A stretch of DNA of 64,000 nt from Pyronema omphalodes (GCA_024516155.1 JAJJXM010000017.1:496001-560000); one strand, 5' to 3'; counted from the stretch's first letter, positions 1-12,300 are shown. Notes: generated from the sequence alone by a model not told the origin. A program made the numbers and translations.

Positions 1-879
1 AGTTTTTTAAAATGCAGTTTCAGAAGGTTGGCGCTGATGCTATTGAGGAGTTTAAAAGGGGGTATCAAGGTGGGTCTTTTTTTTTCTCGTTTTTGTTTTT
101 TGGGGGGGAATGTTGTGTGATGAAAATGGGCTGGTTTGGATTTCGTTGGATGTTGCCTTCGTTTACATCACCGTTGCAGTTGGGATAATTGGCTAACTTG
201 AATCATAGGAAGCGATGAGGAGAAACAAGCGGTTCTACAAGCCTACACTGATGGTGAGGGTGACATGTCCTACGTTTTCGAGCACGTAATGGTCTCCTCA
301 ATTCTCGAAGACGAAGAGCGATTCCGAGTCATCATTGATGACGCTATCAAGGCTGGCGAGGTAGAGGGATACAAGGCATACACTAAGGAGACCAAAGCCT
401 CGAAGGAGAAGCGCCGTAAGGCTGCAAAAGCTGAGGCTAAGGAGGCTGAGGAGTATGCTAAGGAGCTTGGAGTTCATGATGTGCTATTCAAGAACAAGAA
501 GGTTGCCGTACAGGAAGAAGCCGAGGAAGCCCAGGCTGACGAAGAGGAAGAAGAAGAAGATGAGGAGGAGGAGGAGGAGGTAAAACCAAAAAAGAAGGCG
601 TCGAGGGGCGCACCGAAAAAGAAGGCGCCGGCTAAGGAGGCACCAGCAAAGAAGGCTGCGCCTAAGAAAAAGGCAAAGAAGGATGAGGAAGATATCAGCG
701 CGCTGGCAGATTTGATAAAGAGCCGTCAGCAGGGAAGAATGGGCTCTCTCATCGCCAATATCGAGGAGAAGTATGGCGGTGGTGCGGGTACTAAGCGTTC
801 CAGTCCCAAGATCTCCGAGGAGGACTTCCAGAAAGCACAGGAGAGAGTCACCAGAAGAAGCAAGAGAACTAAGGCTTAA
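1..879 (+). CDS. DNAJC9-type J-protein / histone chaperone, C-terminal part (5' truncated by window edge)
   Basis: Two exons are visible, <1-69 and 209-879, with intron 70-208 (GTGGGT donor, CTAAC branch at 193-197, TAG acceptor). Joining them gives YQGSDEEKQAVLQAYT, followed by GDMSYVFEHVM, AIKAGEV and EAKEAEEYAKELGV. This is the order of conserved blocks after the J domain in DNAJC9. Human DNAJC9 is a J-protein that binds histone H3-H4 and recruits Hsp70; the same nuclear role is inferred here. The J domain (HPD motif) should lie upstream of base 1. Between the helical part and the conserved end (ISALADLIKSRQQGR) lies an insertion: a run of Glu/Asp at about 541-581 followed by Lys/Ala/Pro-rich sequence at about 583-684, which looks like a nuclear targeting or histone-tail-like segment. 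The reading frame is open to the stop at 877-879. Confidence 0.85.
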
Positions 880-1503
880 TCGATGGTGAAACTGGAAAAT
901 CTGCATGACTGAGCAAAATCGTACGATGAGGAGATTAGATAATACAGTGTTTTATATGTCGCAGCGAATGTACCTAGCTTATGATACCTAATGTTTTCAT
1001 GATAAAGTTTAATTTGAAACAATAATGATTTATCACGCGAAATTTGTAATGCAATAATGTATGAAACAAAGAGGCATGTCACATGGAGCGTTAGGTTTGA
1101 GTGAGGTACCTATAGATGAAGCGTTATAGCTAGGCACATAGATCTACCGGTTTATCCGGATTGAAGAATTGAGGTATTCGAACTTGTGATACCTATCCAC
1201 GTGTGTGCGGAATTGCCGTGTTCATGCTAAACTAGTCTCCATTTATCTACAGAATTCATGAGAATCTGCATACGCATTCATGTCATTTAATCAATCGTAA
1301 AGGTAGATAGATGCCTTTGCAGTGGTTGTATTATTCAATATTGTTGTTTATCGTCGAAAGCACGAGTGAGAATTTGAGCATTCAACGTGAGCTCTTAGTG
1401 CCAAGCCACTAATGACCGCCCCGCGGCGGGACACGGCTGCTCAAGCTCCACCACCTTGACATCAACACGCTCACAATCCAATCACCCCGCAGCTCACGAC
1501 ACG
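880..1503. other. Intergenic, 3' end of J-protein gene and promoter of CSN7
   Basis: No coding signal was found. AT-rich sequence runs to about 1400. A GC-rich palindrome (CCGCC-CCGC-GGCGG) sits at 1416-1429, about 75 bp before the CSN7 start codon. An in-frame upstream ATG at 1456 would add 16 residues to CSN7 but is less likely than the one at 1504, because homology starts after the second. Confidence 0.5.
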
Positions 1504-2421
1504 ATGGCCGACCAGAAGTACATCACCGCGTTACAGCCGTTCGTGCTTGCTGCGAAAACCGCGGAGGGAGATGCAGCAGCCGAGCTAGTTCTACAAGCTA
1601 CCCAATTTCCAGGATGCTTCGTTTTCTCTGAGCTTCTGGAGTGCGAAAGCATCCAAGCTCTCGCCGCAACACATCCTCAACACCTAGAGCTTCTCAAAAT
1701 CTTTGCATATGGAAGTTTAGCAGATTACAGATGTAACCAACTTCTCATAATCTATTTTATCACATGCTAATTTTACTTAGCAAACAGCAATCTCCCACCG
1801 CTAGACGACAGACAGCTCGAGAAGCTTAAACAGCTGTCACTAATTACTATTGCATCACGTGGAACACAAGATCTCACTTATGCGTCCCTATTAAAGTCAC
1901 TAGAACTCCCTAGCGTCCGTGCTCTCGAAGACCTCGTCATCTCAGCCATCTATGCTGGCCTGCTACAGGCCAAGCTAGACACTGCTTATCAGCTTGTTGA
2001 TATTTCTTCTACTGCCGGACGCGATGTGGCACCGGCTGAAATTGATGATATGGTTGCGAAATTAAACGCTTGGAGTCAGCAATGCGACGATGTGTTGGCA
2101 GATATTGATGGGCAGATAGAGAGGGTTCACCGTGAGGCGTTACAGAAGAGGAAGGACAACGAGGATTACGAGAAGCAAATTTCTCAGATCAAAGCAACTA
2201 TTCAAAGGAGTGGGGACGAGAAGGGCTTGAGTAAGGGGAAGAGGGTGATTTCTGAAGGCGCCGAAGACGGAAGAGATGGTTGGGGCGAAGATGAGGACGG
2301 CATGGACTTAGATGACGTGTCACACCTTGCGGAAGGACCTGTATCTTGGGGATCTAACACTGGCAGACGTCGTAATAAGGGCAGGTTTGGCAGTGGGCTC
2401 GGAAACAAGAGGAGGTCATAG
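1504..2421 (+). CDS. csn7: COP9 signalosome subunit 7 (PCI domain)
   Basis: Exons are 1504-1732 and 1781-2421. The 48-nt intron 1733-1780 has a TGCTAAT branch site. The product is 289 aa, close to the usual CSN7 size. Recognisable blocks are FVFSELLE, LKIFAYGSLADY before the intron, and LPPLDDRQLEKLKQLSLITI and RALEDLVISAIYAGLLQAKL after it. These form the winged-helix PCI region shared by CSN7a/b. Then come a GRDV motif, a C-terminal helix (LNAWSQQCDDVLADIDGQI) and a low-complexity Gly/Arg/Lys tail. CSN7 is a scaffold subunit of the COP9 signalosome, which removes Nedd8 from cullins; in filamentous fungi the complex governs development and light responses. The gene follows the J-protein gene on the same strand 624 bp downstream. 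The start at 1504 (MADQKYITAL) is preferred over 1456. Confidence 0.93.
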
Positions 2422-2954
2422 ATGTTGGTTGCATGAATAGTTGGTGTTGTACTGCGTTTATTTAGTTGACCGGTATTTTCTTTGGCGTTGGTTTTCATGG
2501 GATTGCTATATCGATTTTAGTAGGGTTGTGAATTAAAAAAAAAATAAATGCCCTGTTAATTCTACAAACTTGCTCAGGAAGCTGGGATCTACCGTGTGAA
2601 TATGGCAACGCGGAGGACACACGACAGTAGCTGCACTGTAACTACCACTTGTTGGAATTATCCTGAATGCAACCATCATTTTCAGAGATCTTCTGTATCC
2701 TACATGGTAAGCGAATCGCGTTAAACCCGACATGATTATCAAGATCATACAAGCCCCAAAGTCCGGGTCATCCAAGATCGGCGAACTTTCCCGTACAGGG
2801 CCCGGCCCCGGCTTGGAAGTAACCATGATATCATAGGTACCTGATTCCGTCCATCACCAACACTGTATAACAACAAAATCATCTGTTCTGCTCCTTTCAT
2901 TATTCATTATCTGCAACATTGAAACACTGCAGTAACTTACCGTCTACCACAATC
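2422..2954. other. Intergenic between CSN7 and lipase gene
   Basis: No gene was recognised. There is a poly-A tract at about 2535-2545. The rest is unremarkable and probably holds the CSN7 3' UTR and the lipase promoter. Confidence 0.4.
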
Positions 2955-4610
2955 ATGCGATTGCAAATACGTTTCCCACGATCCAGACGCATACGCGTGC
3001 GCCACTACACGACAAATTCAGAAGCAAAAGCGAATGCCAGGGAAGACCCGCGCCTGACAAACCTCGGAAAGGAACTAAAAACCGAGTTCGCGGTTATGCC
3101 TGAGAAATATAGTGCGCATACACCATACCTAGACGCTCGGTTAACCTTCCAAAGGCATCTTCGAAACTGACATCTTAGCTGTGCAGATGGACCAAAGAAC
3201 CCTGTTGTGCTTGTGTGTAACACCACTTCCAAATGCAGTGAAAACAATGATTGATGAATGAATGAATTTGATAACCTATTGATAGTGCCATGGTTTAATG
3301 GGCTTCGATAAGATTCGACTGGCAGGAAATCTGATCCCCGGCATTGAATGTAGGCGTACCTGCATCGTGAGATGGTCAGAAGGCTAATGTAATTCAAGAT
3401 TGGCGCGGCATATCAGATTGTCTTCAAGCAGGCGGTGTAGAAGTTGTGGTATCGACAGGTATGTCAGCCTTCCTAAGCGATTGGCATCGGCTCTTTACTG
3501 ACTGCTTGCTACTGCCTGGAAGTCCCTCCGACTTCATCGATCGAACAAAGGGCAGAAGCGCTAGCAGAGGGAATTCGAAAGGCAGGACTAGCCGGGAAAA
3601 GTGTGAATTTGATCGGGTCCGCATGATTGAAAACTTCTGCCCTATCTTTCGTACTGACACGTTGTCTAGGCATAGCATGGTATGTTATAATACTTTTACC
3701 TCTACGATAATGACTCTTCCCAGTACTGTGGCTGATATAGCTTGCGGTTTCCGATGGATTAGGGGTGTGTTAAGACGCATACAATCTGTCATTGTGCTTT
3801 TACTGATTTACGGAATTAGTGGCATCGATGCTAGATACATGATTAGCAAGCTTAGACCTACAGACTTTAAGGTTTGCCTTATGTACAATGACTGTGACCA
3901 ATCAGTCCATGCTGAATTAAGAAGGTCCTATCTTTAACGACTGTGGCTACTCCGCATCATGGTAAACAGCTACAACTACACCTCATCTCCAGACTTTGAA
4001 AGTGCTGACAGATGGAGGTTCATCATTTGCGGACTATATGATTGATAGAATCGGGCGTCTGTAACCGCAATGAGTTTTCAAAACTAAACTAATTCAGTTT
4101 TGTAGCAACCAACCTACCTCGAATATACGGAGTCCTGAACCGGCTCGGGCTTCAAACCGGCGCCTTTTCTCAGCTAACGACAACCTACATGAAAAATACC
4201 TTCAATCCCGAAATACCGGATGATCCAACTGTATCGTACGTCAATCAACCCTCGTCTGTACATAAACGTTCCCGTTTTGCATGCTGAAACTTCCCTTTCC
4301 CCCCAGATATTTTTCCTACGGCGCCTACTGTAATCCTGCACTATACAGCGTTTGGCGGCTCCCACACGCAGTTATCCAGGAAAAGGAAGGCCCAAACGAT
4401 GGCCTTGTTAGTGTTGCCTCGTCGATGTGGGGTACTTACGAAGGCACCCTAGTGGAGGTTAACCATCTAGGTATCATAAACTGGGTGAACCGGATCGAGT
4501 ATGCATACGGGCAAATTATTGGCAAGAAACGGCAATTTAACGCGTTAGCTTTCTACTGTAGTATAGTCGGTTCGTACCTTACCTGCTTGTTTTCGAATCG
4601 TCGCCATTGA
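2955..4610 (+). CDS. TGL2: Mitochondrial triacylglycerol lipase, Tgl2 type (alpha/beta hydrolase)
   Basis: Proposed exons: 2955-3111, 3187-3212, 3286-3349, 3399-3458, 3523-3616, 3670-3679, 3763-3764, 3820-3871, 3925-3961, 4018-4056 (or from 4012), 4106-4235 and 4307-4610, giving 324-326 aa. The order of blocks matches the yeast Tgl2 family: NPVVL-CHGLMGFD, EYWRGI, VPPTSSIEQRA, the nucleophile elbow GHSMGG, DARYMISKLRPTDFKV, LSLTTVATPHHG, FSYGA, EGPNDGLVSVASSMWG (acid residue) and VNHLGIINW (catalytic His). The Arg-rich start ending in RHYTT looks like a mitochondrial presequence. Tgl2 hydrolyses acylglycerols in mitochondria. The gene is unusually cut up: eleven introns, most of 49-83 nt. The frame holds only if exons of 10 nt and 2 nt are accepted around the active-site serine; otherwise there is a frameshift there and this could be a young pseudogene. 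The last residues after AFYCSI do not look conserved, so the 3' end may be off. Confidence 0.75.
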
Positions 4611-7600
4611 AGTGCAATTATTTGCTTCTGCGGCTGTTCAGCCTTTTCCGTCTGCTGCAGAAGGTGCAGCAGATCGTGAAGCTACAGTTAAACAGAGCTT
4701 GATGAATTTTTATAACTGACGCAAGAAATAGATAAATTAGCTAGTCGAGGTTTTTAGTGGGAGGTTTTCGTCATAATGCAAGTTGATTTTCATTACCATA
4801 GCTCGGCGCTTGCATGTAAGATTTTCATATTTGTTTAGACGCTTTGTATTGTGATATCAAATAGCTTGATCATGGGGGTTGGAGCCGCCCCGTGGTTCAT
4901 CTCTCTCAAGCTTGATGTGATGGACTCATCACTTTCAACAAACCTACACTCAATTTACAACGATTTTCCTTGACTTGACATGACTTGAACCTTAGAATGC
5001 CGCCACCGAACAACGAACAGCGAAAAATCGGATCGACCTTCCTTAATTGGGTAACAGTGCTGGCGATTTGCCCGTTGAAGTGTAAGGGTTGAAGTCCAGG
5101 GACAGCGACTGGACGTTTAGGGTAGGGTTAGGGTCTTCTTCAACATCTGCGGAATCGTGATGCCAAACCTCCAGGATACACAGCTTGTCACTTGCTTTGC
5201 AGATTGTCAACTCAACATCGCAGATTGTGGAGCGCAGAATGTCTGCGGCCAAGTCAGCCCTACAGTTTTATGGACACAAGCACAAGCACAAGCTACAGCG
5301 AAGGAAACTTTTACTTAGCATGAGTAGCTACCGATGCACCCGTACCGATTGCCCTTCTATGTAGCCCCATCACGTCCGACATATCCGACCGACATTAGGT
5401 GCACCAGTAAAAACCACTACAACTACGCGGACCATGATACAGCGGCCTTCGTACCTGCAAGCATGCCGCGTGGTCGAAGCCTCAGAAGCCTTAGAAGCCT
5501 TAGAAGCCTCAGCTAGGGAACAAAAGAGTGATGAGGTGGCTTTATGGACTTGTGCATGGTGGACGTTGCGTGGCAGGATGTTGGGTACGGGAATGCTGGT
5601 ACCCGTTATGGGTGTGGAAGTTTTTGGATTCTGGAAGGGCTATGTATCAGTGTCACTGGTAGTTTCTTGTAATGTATGTTTTGTTTTTGTGGCTTCCTGG
5701 ATTTGTTGTCAATGGATTTCAGAGTCCGCTGACGTCTGACAAAGGAATGGAAAACGCCATGCTCGAATACAGAGAGGTGAAAGTGCAAATTCTTGTGTAC
5801 TGTGAGACGGGCGTACTTGAGGGGAGATGGGGGGGGGGGGGTAAAATTTTATATGGTGGAGAGGCAGGAGTAAACATCCTAATGATGTGTTACAGTCATG
5901 AAGTGAGTGGAAGTACCCATGCATGAAGATCATCGTTTAGTCCACTGCATCGAATGAGCATCAAAGGTATCCTGCAAGGTGCATCAGAGAGGACCAGTCA
6001 CCGTTCGATCGATAACGATAAACAGGCTTCCAGAAGCCACGTCAATGCAGCGGTTCTGGTTCTCTGCAGAAATATACGGCCAGAAGCTAGCTAGAAGGAG
6101 TAGCTGCCCGGGTGGCTAGTGTGATTTGGGAATACGCGAGAAACAAGTGGCTGAGATCAGGCAAAAACTTTGCAAAGGCATATTGTAGTATCAAGAGGAG
6201 TTTGCGGTATGTTTGCGTGAGTATAGATGCTGTTAGGTGAGTGTATCTTGACAGATATTAAGTTTGACTTATTTATTGGAAAAGATTGAAAAGTTCCAGA
6301 GTGTGAAATTTCTGCTAAATCCGCAAAACTAGAAATTCACATGTTTACGATACAGTGATTTCCATTTTCAGTGCTAAACTCCTATGTATCGAGAAATCCA
6401 AGTCACAAGTGCACTATACAAATCAAGTCACAGAATCAATCCAAAACATTATATGGAACTTATGTAGATATAGTACTTTACATTTAGCAGCTAACCCCTA
6501 ACTATGTTTTTTCAAACCATGAAATATGCGAAAGTAAAAAAAAAAAAATCCAAAACTACCCAAATATTGCACCGAGCACCCAGTACCGCTACAAACTCTC
6601 GTCACGCGCAAGCCTTTCAATCACCCCCACCCCTCCCCTCCCAAACAAATACCCGAAACGAATATTTTTAGGTACCCGGAGCCATAACCACAACAGCAAC
6701 CATAACCACAATCACAATCACAACCACAACCACAACCACAACCACAACCACAACCACCCCACAACCTGATCCAACCCCACGAAATTTTACCCCGTCCATA
6801 CCCATACCCGGGCACCCATACCGAAAAACTACACCTTTAACCCCTCCATCCATCCAAAACCAAACCAACCACCCAATTTCCAGAAATCCGGAGGCATGCC
6901 GCGTGAAGAGAGTAATTAGAACATAAACAACATAAAGACAGGTAAAAGCATTAAGGGAAATTGCATCTGGAAACCAAAAACCAAAACAATACTGCAGTTA
7001 CAATAAATAAAGCAGGCAAAATAGACAACCCAAATGATAAATAAAATATTCCAAATAAGCAAACAAGAACAAGAAACCCCCCGGAAAGGAAAAAGGAAAA
7101 TAAAGTGTGTGACGCGAGTCAAGCAGACGTACAGAGATCGCTGCATAATATAACTGACATATACGATTTGTGCAATACCCTCTCTAGCTTGGCCGGGTAT
7201 GCATCGATCCGATTAGAAATCATTTGGATCTCTGATCATAGCGCCGGCAACCACAAAAACCAAATAAATGAAAATGAAAACAGATAAAACAAGAAATACA
7301 ATAAAGAAAAAACAACTAGATGAAAAACCGCATAACAATGCATAAAACCAGTGAGCACATAAACAGCATGAAATAACATAAGAAATATGATCAAACTTAA
7401 GGAAATTAGTGAAGCATAGTAATAAGGGAAAATGCAGGAATGGAAAAGGTAAAACTAAAAAAAGGAATAATCAGTAGCTAAGCATCTTTGTAGCTTTTCA
7501 ACTCTGTAAGCCGATATTATGAAGAAGTTGTGTGTGTAACTATTATACTGCGTTTCAAATCCGGTGTTTTTGCCTCCCTTCGGCTACCAGCAGAAACGTC

Positions 7601-7677
7601 CAGGGGGGTTGTCTGCTACTTTTGTATTACTTTCAATACACCCATGCCCCAGTTATATAATCCCCTTGCATCAGCAC
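4611..7677. other. Intergenic, no gene recognised
   Basis: This is a 3-kb spacer between the convergent lipase and Zn2Cys6 genes. Only short non-conserved frames are present. Visible structure: a direct repeat of AGAAGCCTT units near 5478-5512, a G14 run at about 5829-5842, an A12 run at about 6537-6548 and a (CACAAC)n tract at 6684-6757. From 7260 to 7460 the sequence is A-rich. Confidence 0.5.
6684..6757. repeat. (CACAAC)n / (CATAAC)n microsatellite
   Basis: A hexanucleotide tract with about seven near-perfect CACAAC/AACCAC units in the 3' half and variant units (CATAAC, CAATCA) at the 5' side. The variant edge suggests an older, decaying margin. Confidence 0.9.
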
Positions 7678-9310
7678 TTAGGCGAGGAGCGGCTTGTTCA
7701 CGCTACGAAGCGTCGGGGGCTGAGTGGAGATGTGAGCAGTAGATCTAGGGGTGGATTGGTATTGCTGTAGACCTGTGAGAGAGTAATCCGATTGATCGTG
7801 GGAACTCAAGGTGCGCTTGATATATTCTCCGGATGATGACAGGGAAGGATACATAGTGGTTGCGGAAGGGAAAGCGGCAGATGTGGTGGCTGTTGTAGAT
7901 GCAATGTAATTCGCTGTGGTAGTGCTTGCTGCTGTCGTGCAGTTATTCGGTGAACTATTACCCCCGCAGCCTGGAGAAACGGATATTGATGAGGATCTCG
8001 GGTTGCTTGCATGCATCGGAGGAGATGATGAGCCGTAACTGCTGGCTACCGGAGATCGACGGTGAGAACTCGAAGGCCTCGATTGAGGTGCCGAGCTGGT
8101 TAATGGCTCAATAGAAGCATAGTTGACGTTGTTGTACAGTAGCTTGTTGGCATTGAAGTTGTACTCCCGGGAAGTAACGGTAGGAGGAGGAAGAGTAGAA
8201 GGAAAAGGAAGAGTAAGACTATTATACAAGTTACCCTCTGGAAGTGATCGGGCACTACCATCGCTCTTGGGAAGATTGTTGGTCAAGGAACCAAGAGCCG
8301 GGAAATTAGGGTAGTTGCTGGTTTCCAACGAGCTATTGGGAGTACTGTCACTGTAGCTAGAAGAGCGGATTGGAGTAGAACTGTATCCAAGCTGGGATGA
8401 TGTAGCATCAGAGTAGCTGTATGGAGAGCTTCCAGGCATAGGCATGGTCTTAGGCGTCATATCCCATTGCTGCTGCTGTCTGTAATCCGAATTATGGCCG
8501 CGAAGAGTAGAATCGGACGAGACATAGTTTCCAGTGTGTGAGGTTGAAGGCAAGTAGTGATGATCATAGCTGGTACTTGTCTGTGGCATTTCGCTTGCGA
8601 TGTAAGAAGGTGCTGAATCGTAAGTAGTAGTTACGGTCTCCGGACGGTAGACGCGATTATGGTCGATCGAGGTGAAACCATTCTGCATGGATAGCATAGG
8701 AGCAGGAGAATGTCCTCCAGTCAAGCTACCCATACTGCTTGATGGCAAGCCAGTTGCGTTAACATGGTTGACAGCTGGTGATGATGAACTCTGTAGAGGA
8801 GCCATCTCAATAGTAGAAGAAGCGACCTGAAAAAAATTAATAAAAATATTTTATCATGATGTTGAATGAATACATACTCTGAGAAATTGACACTGCCCAG
8901 GCTGAACAGAAGCTCCCTTGCAGTTCAAGCATCCACTGTTATCACCTGGGTCTCCACTGCAGCGGATCTTTCTCTTGCGACATCTTGCACACTGTAGATA
9001 GCCGACATGTCGTATTAGCCAAAATCCAAAACATTTAATAAACTCAAAAGAGACATCGGGGACCAACAGCAACTGGAATTCGACGGCGTGGAGCACCTCC
9101 GGAAGTACCGTTTTGTGCTGAACTTTGGTGGGTTGGGGAGCGGGCCGCGGGATGGGTATGAGAGTGGCGAGCCATCGGGTCGGATCGAGGGTTTGATCGG
9201 CTGTATCCTATGCTGTAGTCCAACTGACTGCGACCATAAGGATCCATACGACTGTTTTCCATAGAACGAGAGTAATAAGATGGAGTCATCATAGTATTGT
9301 GAGAAGTCAT
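7678..9310 (-). CDS. Zn(II)2Cys6 (Gal4-type) transcription factor, target unknown
   Basis: Exons on the minus strand are 9310-9068, 8991-8878 and 8826-7678 (243 + 114 + 1149 nt), giving 501 aa. Exon 1 ends in RRRIPVA and exon 2 begins CARCRKRKIRC. Together they form a binuclear zinc cluster with cysteines at 82, 85, 92, 102, 105 and 115 (CX2CX6CX9CX2CX9C), followed by QFLRVASS. The cluster is split exactly before its first Cys by an intron with an odd GTTGGT donor. The rest is a long Ser/Pro/Thr/Asn-rich region without a visible fungal middle-homology domain, so this is a short, disordered regulator. Exon 1 is rich in Ser, Arg, Tyr and Met. The product is expected to bind DNA in the nucleus. 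Its targets cannot be told from the sequence, and no metabolic gene cluster surrounds it. Confidence 0.9.
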
Positions 9311-12300
9311 GTTGATGTTCGTTCAAGACTGAAGAGAGTTTGTGTATTGCGTAAAGTTCTTCGAAGGTGGTTTATGTAGAAAAAGGTTGAGCGGATGATC
9401 CAAGAAGCAGAGAAAGGTTGGATATCGGGAGTAGTTATGTAAAAAGACAATTTGCCCTTCCCTGTAATAACTTGTTGTAACTGCACGACCTAAAAGGCAG
9501 CAAATAAACTGATCCGATTGTTGAAAGCGAAGGAGCTAGAGGATTAATGCCAATGAAAATCCGAGGCAACTGCGCAGGACAAAAACGGGCCAAAGAAGGT
9601 CGTACACGCAGTGAATTTAGAGACACTACACTAAATTTGCGTGCAACCTGGTATAAACTATTATATGTGTGTATTCCAAGTCCGGTCTTGCTTGCACAAC
9701 GTCTTAGAGTTGATGTTGATGTTTGTTGAATAGATCGAGATCCGTGAAATTCGTGATATCAACAACAGATGGGGATTGGACACTATGTATAATATTCAAT
9801 ACACAGTTAATGTAGTTGAATAAAGACAAAAGTGTGTTAAAGATAGTGGGGTGAGAAGGCAGGTGGTGGAACGGAGGAAAGATACCTGAATGGATGATGG
9901 GTTCAGCGTGGCGAGCGGGGCCCATTAAGAACTATTTGCTCGCTGCCTTCTGTTAATTCTCGGAATGGCACATTCACCCTCATGGATGGGGGCCTGTTGC
10001 CTTGGTAGGTCGCCGGGGGTGACTGACCCAACCTACATGGGTGAGATGCTATGATCGTTCCTAGCAGTACTAGTGCGGATACCAGTTTGATCCATCCGAT
10101 ACAGGGTATGGTATTCGTTGGTCTCTTAGCTCGTTTCTTTTCAGCGTACGATTGACCCAGAGCGGGCCGCATAAGGGTACAGAGCAGAGGTGCAAAGACG
10201 TTGAACCCCCCTTCCCTGTTATACGATTTCAGCACTACGCTGCAAGAAATTCTACTACCGGCAGAGCTAGGCAGAGAAATAACTGACAGCTCTCTATGTG
10301 CATATTTCGCAGAAAGGGCAAAAAGCAAAACATCACATCCTCTTAGTGCAGGTCATTTTGTCCCTCGGGTGTAATATTCCGTAGTTCCCTTGTATTTCTT
10401 TTCTTACCCTTTTTTGTTTATCACACTTTAATTTGTCCAATATCAACCACAACCGTGAATTTTTCCCACGCATTATCTTACTGTGCTATCAGTTTTACCT
10501 CCATACTTTTATGCGCCCACAAAAACCAACCAAGGCCAATCAAAAAACATTGTGGGTAACTCAAGCAAGAAAATGACAAGAGCCCCTCATGCCTCTATCA
10601 TAGTTAGAACGGTTGATACATGGAGAAAAGCTTGCAACGCAACGTAACAGAAACGAAACTGTCACTGCCTCTAGGTACCGGTGCCTCACTGCATGGTACA
10701 TGGTAAGGTGTTAAGCAGGAACCAAACTATTACAGAGGTCATACCCCAGAGCTTTTTGAGGGTTTGACCACCTTGATAACAAAAGAACGAAAGATATGTA
10801 AACATCTGGCTATCTGGCTATCTGACTAGCTTGCAAAGTTTGTAAAGCTTGTAAAGCGAAATATAGCTCTAGGATTCCCTGGTATGATAATAATGTCCGA
10901 AGCTAGGTATGTAAGTTGATGATTATTATCACAACGCCACATCATTATGGAACGTCACCAGTGAAAAAACTATATTTGCACCATACCATATCCTCTAGAT
11001 AGGCTTCAGAAACATGACTGGTCCACGATGATAGAGTCAAAGAAAAAAAGAGGTGTGAACCAAGTGGTGTGGGTGTCTGTCCTAGCATAAAACTATTTCG
11101 AGCGAACAGCCTTGATCGTGACTACTGCCAAGGGGGTGTGTGGAATCGAAAAAAAAAAAACCGTTTGCACGACTGTGGGTAGCAATCACCCGACTTTTAC
11201 GTGGTGTAACAAATGTAACAAAATAAGGAGGGTGGAAGAGGGGTGAGGGTGTGGTGTCGGAGTGCTTGAGTATGCGAGTGCTGGTGTGGAGAGCGCCCTG
11301 AAAGAGTCCGGGAAGAGCACAGCAAGGGTGTAGAGAGAGCTCAGGGAGTCTAAGAAGTTAAGGAAGTCTAGGAAGCCCAGGGGGTGCAGATAATACTGGG
11401 AGTACGGGCAACCCAGGGAGCCCTGATGAGATGACCGACCATAGTACAGAGGCGAACTAGGTCGATGGGAGGCCGCAGGACTATAGTACAGAGCGAACTG
11501 CCCAACCCCCCTCCCACCCCTTCCTTAGATTTGATGGGCTACCCACCATAGCTGCTGCCTCATGGTGATCAGTAGCCTTATTGCTAGAACTTACATTATA
11601 TTTCGGCTTGGAGGAATACAGAGGGTTATGAAAAATATTCAAGCTCAAGTTTTTTGTCAAACTAGTGCGATGGAGAGATGAAAATTTTATGACAGTTACA
11701 AAGAAACATATACTGCTACTCAACCAGACTGAAGTGTCTCGAACATGAGAGAAAAGATATTACAGAAAGTTCGCCTGCAAGTGACACAAAACAAAAGCTG
11801 ACAGGCCGGCTCAATTTAACAATGAGAACGCCAGCCAACACACTCGGCGCCGTTAATGGAAGAAATTATAAATCAGACCAGGTTTCTGAGAGGATATGTA
11901 AGGTAAGTACGAGCTCTCAGCTCAGAAACTATTGGCATCTGTATGTGTGTATGTATGTATGTATGTACAGTAACTGTTACTTTTCGTCTATTCAGAACCA
12001 TAGCAATTACCGAGCTCCAAAACCGGCCATTTTTGTATGGTGGTAGGCTTCACCGACATTGAAAATTTGCAGCTCAGATAGTACTGCATAGCTAAGGAGT
12101 ACGAGGTATGGCCAGGCCGTAGTTCCGAGGTCGAAAACTCGCTGCTTGCCAAGCAGGTAGTAGGTATCTGTATTGACCTTGAATGACATATCTGGTATTT
12201 TTTTGAGCTGTGGCACATTGATAATCGTAGATATTATAAGTGTAAAGTGCATGATCTAGACACCTTCGTAAGGGTTTCTTATGCATAGAGTCTCACACGG

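Noticed and set aside
5118..5134. Telomere-like GGGTTAGGGT sequence
   Set aside because: Only about one and a half TTAGGG units; chance occurrence, not an interstitial telomere.
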